Shown piece by piece: positions 57,671 to 64,000 of a stretch of 64,000 nucleotides of DNA. The DNA is from Strongylocentrotus droebachiensis (taxonomy: Eukaryota > Echinodermata > Echinoidea > Camarodonta > Strongylocentrotidae), in NCBI GenBank assembly GCA_035222895.1, contig JAVYIG010000702.1, positions 62,001-126,000 on the forward strand. The letters are read 5' to 3'. The notes under the pieces are model-generated. The model searched no databases. It was not told where the DNA came from and was given only the letters and a program-made list of their open reading frames with translations. Positions within the stretch are counted from its first letter, which is position 1; each line of letters starts with the position of its first letter. The position numbers and the translations under genes are program-made.

Positions 57671-58020
57671 TTAAAGGCATAGATGCACGGCCCTACGTGT
57701 TATCAGTGTCTGTGATATGGTGTGGTATGGTGTGATATTGAGGCCTTTAAAAAAAATCGCGCTTCAAAATGATCAAGAAGTGCCGCCTCGAAAAGGTAAA
57801 AATCTTTGAGTGACCGGTTTTACCATACTCGTATTCCCCAATAGACTGAAGTGTTAGGAAAACCGTTAGGAAAACGCAATACTCTGTTTCGATTTCCAAT
57901 CATAAATATCTGTATAATAAGACAGGCGATCGGCTTGTAAAAGTCATGGGGTTCCTGACTGACCTAAAGGTTTATAATTATCATTGCAGCATCTGAGACT
58001 AAGTTACCCAAACCCTTTAA
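57671..58020. mobile_element. Repeat family E, copy 2
   Basis: Same orientation and termini (TTAAAGG..CCTTTAA) as 37536-37902, diverged by many substitutions and a small insertion in the middle. Non-coding. Confidence 0.78.
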
Positions 58021-58442
58021 CTCTTGGATGTGAATCACAACTACTTAGTACAAAATGGTCGTTCTGTAAGCGTGGCGACCTGTTAAAATGCTATCCCCTC
58101 TAAAATTAGAGAATTTTGTGCAACAACTTGTTCATCTTCGCCTTTTATTTGACCTCAACGTAAAATAACTACTTTAGTAGAACTCTGGATCGGTGTGCTT
58201 AGATTCTATGGAGCTGGATGCACCGTCTCTATGAAATTGGTCATAGAAAAGCTGATGACTCAAATCACTGCAGATGATGGTTTACAAATCGATTTTTTTT
58301 TTTTGTATATTCACCATATCCTGATTGTTAGCAATTCCTCCTCTTGCAACCATTTTGGCAGAATTTATTTGCAAATGTCCTTTTCACTAAAAATTGATGA
58401 TCGTTCACAGAAAACACTCTTGTCAATCTCACCTAGATAACT

Positions 58443-58484
<42 letters not shown>
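58443..58484. repeat. (CT)n tract
   Basis: Uninterrupted CT run of about 40 nt, followed by a CA-rich patch. Confidence 0.94.
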
Positions 58485-58486
<2 letters not shown>

Positions 58487-61084
58487 GTCTTTCTCACCCT
58501 CACCCACACATACACACACCCACGCACACACTCACTTCATCCAGGGACATACTAGAACAGTATCCCTGCACTCTCTCTATCTCTCTTTCTTAGCAAATTG
58601 GTATTGAAGATTGGCGAAAACCCATCAACATTGTGTATGCTAATCGAGAATAATGGTTCCAGCTGGAGATATTAGCTTCATGCTTAAAAGATGAATCTAT
58701 TCTCAGGGATAACAGGGAAAGGGGCAAAATGTTACAAGCTTCAAGAACCCCGATGCGACTTTTTCCATAAATATTCATTCCTAAACGCGCTATAAAATTG
58801 TGCCAATATGTACATTTGATCGTAAATGTTTGACTTTGTGCGCATGTAAGTATGCATGTACCGATTGACCTAGCTGCATATGTTTGACTAATTCTATTCA
58901 TAAAACATTCTACTACGAGAGGTTTCTGAAAAAAAAAAAAAAAAATTGTCACTCACCTAAGCGCGAATAATTTAGAATTATAATGTAACATTTCGCTTAT
59001 GCCGTGTCTGTCATATCTCAGTCAACGACGAATGATTTCACGATGATTAACAATAAGAATGTTTATGTGCCTATCAGAGAGAGGGGGTGGTCAGGATTGC
59101 GAAGAAAAACAGATTTCTTGTAAATTTAATGTTTTGCCTTTGTTCACGACCATCGCAGAAATGCAGTTCCATAGTTTTCTTTTGAACCACCTGTAAGGGG
59201 GAGGGGGGATTGGAATTGACACAATGAGTGATTTCATTTAGTATTTGTGTATATCCCATGTTAAATTGTTTTATTTTATTTTGAATTAAAGAAAATTAGA
59301 TACCTAGCTCCCAACTACAGTTTCATCATGGAATTATACCATTACAACGTTCCACCATAAAACACAAATTTGATAATGACTGTACTGTTGCAGTTACCAA
59401 CTTTATGTTTCTTGCTCGAGATATTAACATACGTTATATCATGCTATCCAGGAAGAAGTACATGTTGTAGGCCAGTGTACATTGTTTCGCCTTGATTCCG
59501 GATAGACGCTACAAAAATCATAAAGAAAGCAATTCACCGTAACTTGTGGCGTTCGGGAATATTTCAGGTAGAATTGTTAATCCTGCAAAATATACTTTGT
59601 GCTTTGGGCTTAAAGCTTTCTAAATGTATGGAGGATATTATATGATGTAATATGACATTATGACCAAGTCCCTTATTAATAGCTGGTCCATGTATATATT
59701 TGGGTACTAAAATATGATTTAAAAACAAGAACCTTTAGTGAAGATGACAGTATGAACGAATAACAACAGATGCGTGTGTAGTGCGACTTTTTAATTACAG
59801 CAGCATATTAAGAAAATGATATGCATTTGAATGTTGCTACTTGTTTGACTTTTACTATGTCAGAGAATCTATCAGGCAAAGTAACATATTTATATTCATT
59901 GCTCTTTTAACTCTTCCCTGAGCATTTAAGGATGTTTGATGAAGTTTATTTCTTGATCATTGGATATGAGTTTAGTCCATATGAAAATCTACTCACTTTT
60001 ATGTTTATATGGACCAAAAGTACTGATGAAGAATATTGAAAATACATAATGTGTGGGCGCAAAGGCGTGTGTTAGCATGTATTGTGGGCGTGTGCGGTGG
60101 TGTGTTTGTGTGTGTTGCTGGTGTGTGTTTTGTGTGGTATATACAATATTGGTGCGCAGGAGAGCGATATCCCGTGATTCTCAGATTCATCTTGTTTCGT
60201 GCAGTCCACGTTCGTTCAACAGAAGGTTGTTGACTTGAATGAGATGGTAATTATCATCTACCGTCTCGTTGTTGACTTCATGCTAACACGGAGACGCTAG
60301 AACGATCACGTCGAACAGCTTGGTAAACCAATGTGGGATCCCTCAGCTGCTTCGCTTTAATTGATACGTAGTAATACAACAGAGCTCAAAAACTCGGCCG
60401 GTTATAACGGGATAGAAAGATAATATCTTGCTTGGACCGATTAAACATGCCGCTGTTACTTCCTCAAAGTATGTTGCATTTGAAAGTCTACCACAAAATA
60501 TTTAATAGGCCTTTACCTGATTAATAACTTACAGTAAGCTTCATTTCGTTATATATGTACACTGTTCATTGTCAATAGAAATATTGCAGATGTTTTATTT
60601 TTTGTTTGCATAATTAGTGCATTCAATTCAATCCTATTAAATTTCGATTTTATTGTTTAAAAAACAACAACATAATTTTACAGTAAAATAAGAGAAGACA
60701 TGAAACTACTTTGACAGATAATAGTTCAGTAATAACTAAAAATAAAGAAACGTGTCATTATGCATTAATAAAGATAACGTTGAACAGCAACAGTATTGAA
60801 TTGATTTAGATATTACAATTTTACAAGATTATTGGTACAGTGGATGTCAGTAGTAGGCTTTTATTTTTGAATAGACATGGGCAAATGAAAGAAGTCAATA
60901 TGTAACATTGGTTTAAAAAAACTATACACAATTCACATTTTGTCCTGCATAGTTACTCCTAAATTATATTCTGTTTTGCTAATTATACCACATCCATTCT
61001 TCTTCTTCTCTATGTTCTCTCTTTGTATATGTTTCCCTCTTTCTCTCTTTCTCGCCTCCATCTCCTATCTCTGTCTCTGTTCAC

Positions 61085-61131
<47 letters not shown>

Positions 61132-63026
61132 CCCCCTCTCTCTCTCCCTCTCCCTAACCTCTCGCCTTTTTTCTCTCCCTCTCTGGATGTCTGTTCCCTA
61201 TACTCCCCTTTTAGAATGGACAATAATATGCTTTGAGTATGCCTGGGTAGTCATGGGATCCTCCACTGCAAGTAATGCAAATGTTACAAATGTACTTTGC
61301 CAATACCCATGTTGACAAGTGCTGGTGTAAAATGTTGAAGCAAAAGATTCATTATTTTTTCTCATGATCATAGCATTTTGTTCTATTATAGTGTCTCATA
61401 TTTATTTTTCATCATTTCGGATAGGCTCATCACTGATAAATTCACTGACATTATTCCTCATTCGGTATGACTTGAAAACATCACAAAGGATGTTTGATGG
61501 CACAGAAGATGTCACTGGCGTTTCTTTCCGAGGCTATAACGATCTGCGTTTGATATGTTGGAAGATGACAATGTATATTCAAGTTAGAGGTGCTGACATT
61601 CGCAAATCGTAAAAGGGTTAATGAAATAAATGAGTTAAAAATGGTTTGAGAAACAAGCAAACATAAGTTGGAAAAATCACCGGTGAATATTTCTATCAGA
61701 ATCAAATCTGAAAAGAAGAAAGATGATTTATCTTCAATCAATTATGATTTTGCGATAATGAACCGGAGCGACTTTTCCCGACGACCTTAAACGTCACGAT
61801 ACCTTCTTTTAAAGCTATCATTCTCCGATTTTGTAGTAAATGTTCATCTCTTTACCACACCTTTGGGGCATATAGACAGAATGCTATGAAAATGCTGAAG
61901 GGACGAGACGTGTTATGTGGTAAAACCAACGTACGTTTGTCAGTAACGTCACCAATTATATCACGAAGAACATGTGGCCGCCATTTTGTTTCATAAGAAA
62001 CTCGCGCAGGCCTACACATTAAACTGAAATGGGTCTGTCCAAAATTTGCCAAATTTCTGAAGAAAAAAAAAAAATGAAGGCAATCGTGGTCAGGAAATGG
62101 CATGACATCACAATAAAGCTCATTCATATAGCGCTTATTTTTTCAAAAAGGGCCCACGACCCCGTAGTTGAGCGTGTGCACCATGAAATAGGGCGGTAGA
62201 ATGCATTAAATGGCGGAAGACCCATGAACAAAATGACTAAAAGCGCTGTTGCTGATTAAAACTACTCCTGTACTGAGATAAAGAGAATTATGTCAAATCC
62301 TCTGTAAGCTATATGTAAGCTTTATTGCTCATAATTGCGTGTAGGGCCTTAGAGGATGGAATCGAAAACTGCGATTGTCTTATCATCTTGCAAATGTGAT
62401 CACGTTTACCATCTATACAAAACACGTGATGGTGTATCAAACAAGTGTCAAGGTGTGCATGTATAGGGGCATGATTAAAACAAAAATACGCCAATGCTCA
62501 CCAACATTCAAAAAAGCTCTTACAGGTCAAAACCTTAGTTGAAGGGGTATGCAAAGTTCAGTGTACAGAACAGTTCTTTTGTATAGGTTTCCCGGGTTGT
62601 TGCAGGACTGAAAGGCCTTTGGTATCAATAAGAGATTGCGTTTTGGCATTTTACTCACACCCATCCCTCCGTATTGGTTCGTATTATTTCATCACGAAGA
62701 GAAGTTGAACTTGTTGGTTTGTCATGTTGATGGACTTTCCTTTTCTTCGAGAGCGCCATAACCCCCTTCAATCAAGTCCCCGTCGAGTGTCGGTGTACAC
62801 CTCGGCTTAGATCTCGGATTATTTGAGAGACTAGTGATCATTGGCAGCGAAATTATTGAATTTCACAATTTACCGCCCACCCTCTATCCGTCCGTTTGTA
62901 TTTCTTTGCGTGAAGAGCAAGTCAAGTTGATGGGCATTTCTTTCACGAGAGAGCGACCAAACATCTTCCAGTATTATGAATAAATCCGTGAAGTGCCGGC
63001 ATACATTTGCACCTCGAATAAGGAAC
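58485..63026. other. Unannotated stretch
   Basis: GT-rich patch at 60060-60130 and a CT tract at 61086-61160. A diverged duplication: CCATCCCTCCGTATTGG..CGAGAGCG (62670-62756) resembles 62880-62955. No gene supported. Confidence 0.5.
61086..61160. repeat. (CT)n tract
   Basis: CT run of about 40 nt, then C/T-rich sequence. Confidence 0.93.
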
Positions 63027-63074
63027 CGCAGTCACACCGCCGATCCGACTCTAAACCAAACAATAAAGGGCGAA

Positions 63075-63764
63075 TCTCACTGAGCGGCGAATGCTTGCGA
63101 AAGTAGCGAATTTGGAGTTTCGGCGGGGTTCTTAGAAGGTTGCAAACAGTTCGCAAACTGTTTATCTTGTCGCAAAGAAATTTTGAACATGTTCACAATT
63201 TCTTTGCGAATTTATTTTTCCGCAAAAGAGTCGTAAGCCTTTGCAACAATTAAAGTCGGTGTCGCTGAAGTTCTTTTTGATTCGCCAATGCTAGCAACCA
63301 CGTGACTATATGGTTTATATAACATCAACCCATTGGGTGTCAGGATTAGCAAAAGGTCCTAAACATTCACGATAGTGGCAAAGGATTGGCAAATAGTTGC
63401 TAATCTTCGTAAAAAATGTCGCTAACATTTGCTTACAGTCGCTTATAGTCGCCAACTGCCTTTCGTAAACACTTTCGCAAACTTTCGCTCAAACTAATGT
63501 TGCTAATTGTGGCTAAACATCGCTAAAAGTTGCTAAATGTCGCGAAGACGAACCCGTAATTCTCGCCAACATACGTCAGAGAAGTTGGCGAATCCAAATT
63601 TGCAACGTTTCTAAGCATTCGCCGCTCAGTGAGGTGGGGTATCAAAATTTCTTTGCGACGAGAAAAAATGTTTGCGAACATTTTTGCAACCTTTTGCAAC
63701 CTTTTACGTACCCTGGCGAAACCCCAAACTCGCTACGTTCACAAGCGTTGGCCGCTCAGTGAGA
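63075..63764. mobile_element. TIR element with internal GCGAA-rich sequence
   Basis: TCTCACTGAGCGGCGAATG (63075) and, at the right, CGTTGGCCGCTCAGTGAGA (ending 63764) are inverted, together with the next 25-30 nt. A third copy of the terminal sequence ends at 63634. Between them are many TCGCTAA/TTCGCAAA words. Outside both ends GCAGTCACA and TGTGACTGC form a weaker inverted pair (about 63029 and 63828). Confidence 0.8.
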
Positions 63765-64000
63765 CATCCTCTATCCTGGCATTGTTTGTTAATCTGTCTC
63801 TAGTTGGATTTGTGATGGCGTCGCTGATGTGACTGCGGCATTAAGTAGGCAGGTCTGATCTAGCTCAACGAGTCACGCTTGGCACCAAACAATCGAGGCT
63901 TACCTTCCGCTGTAGGCTGGGTTTATAAAAGCCATCAAGATGAGTTCCCTATTAGAGGCAATCAATCCCATGAGACAGAATAATATTGAACATCCGATGA

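Overview
The window is eukaryotic, intron-rich, AT-rich DNA. Proteins are split into short exons of about 70-250 nt with GT...AG introns. Between and inside the genes lie many short inverted-repeat transposons, LINE fragments, minisatellites, (CT)n tracts and poly-C runs. Gene content and repeat style point to a marine deuterostome. I favour an echinoderm, probably a sea urchin, because the short repeat at 33871-34150 and the tRNA-derived SINE near 21455 look like families I associate with sea urchin DNA. That is recall, not a database result.

Three protein-coding loci are supported, all on the + strand. (1) 1897-9384: a six-exon arrestin-domain (alpha-arrestin/ARRDC-like) gene of 291 codons. 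(2) 12217-25159: an eleven-exon gamma-glutamyltransferase (GGT) family gene of 605 codons. Every exon joins in frame at a GT-AG junction and the catalytic threonine is present, but four residues that bind the gamma-glutamyl group in known GGTs are changed. (3) 35234-37514: the first two coding exons of a class A GPCR (TM1 to the start of the DRY motif). A possible non-coding first exon lies near 29250-29713. The remaining exons were not found and probably lie beyond the window.

Layout: 1-1896 upstream DNA with a palindromic MITE at the edge; 1897-9384 arrestin gene; 9601-10007 hairpin minisatellite; 10008-12216 intergenic; 12217-25159 GGT gene, whose introns hold LINE, MITE and hAT-like insertions; 25321-29249 intergenic with a LINE 3' end; 29250-37514 GPCR 5' part; 37515-64000 no recognisable exon, but a 35-bp minisatellite with higher-order structure (39461-40275), a broken LINE (43590-44830), a second LINE 3' end (49735-50240), a nest of palindromic elements (51619-52431), a 749-bp terminal-inverted-repeat element (54254-55002) and another TIR element at the right edge (63075-63764).

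The three genes show no pathway link. I found no RNA gene, CRISPR array or operon. The observations most worth following are the GGT paralogue with a rebuilt substrate pocket, the nested palindromic transposons, and the hairpin and higher-order minisatellites.
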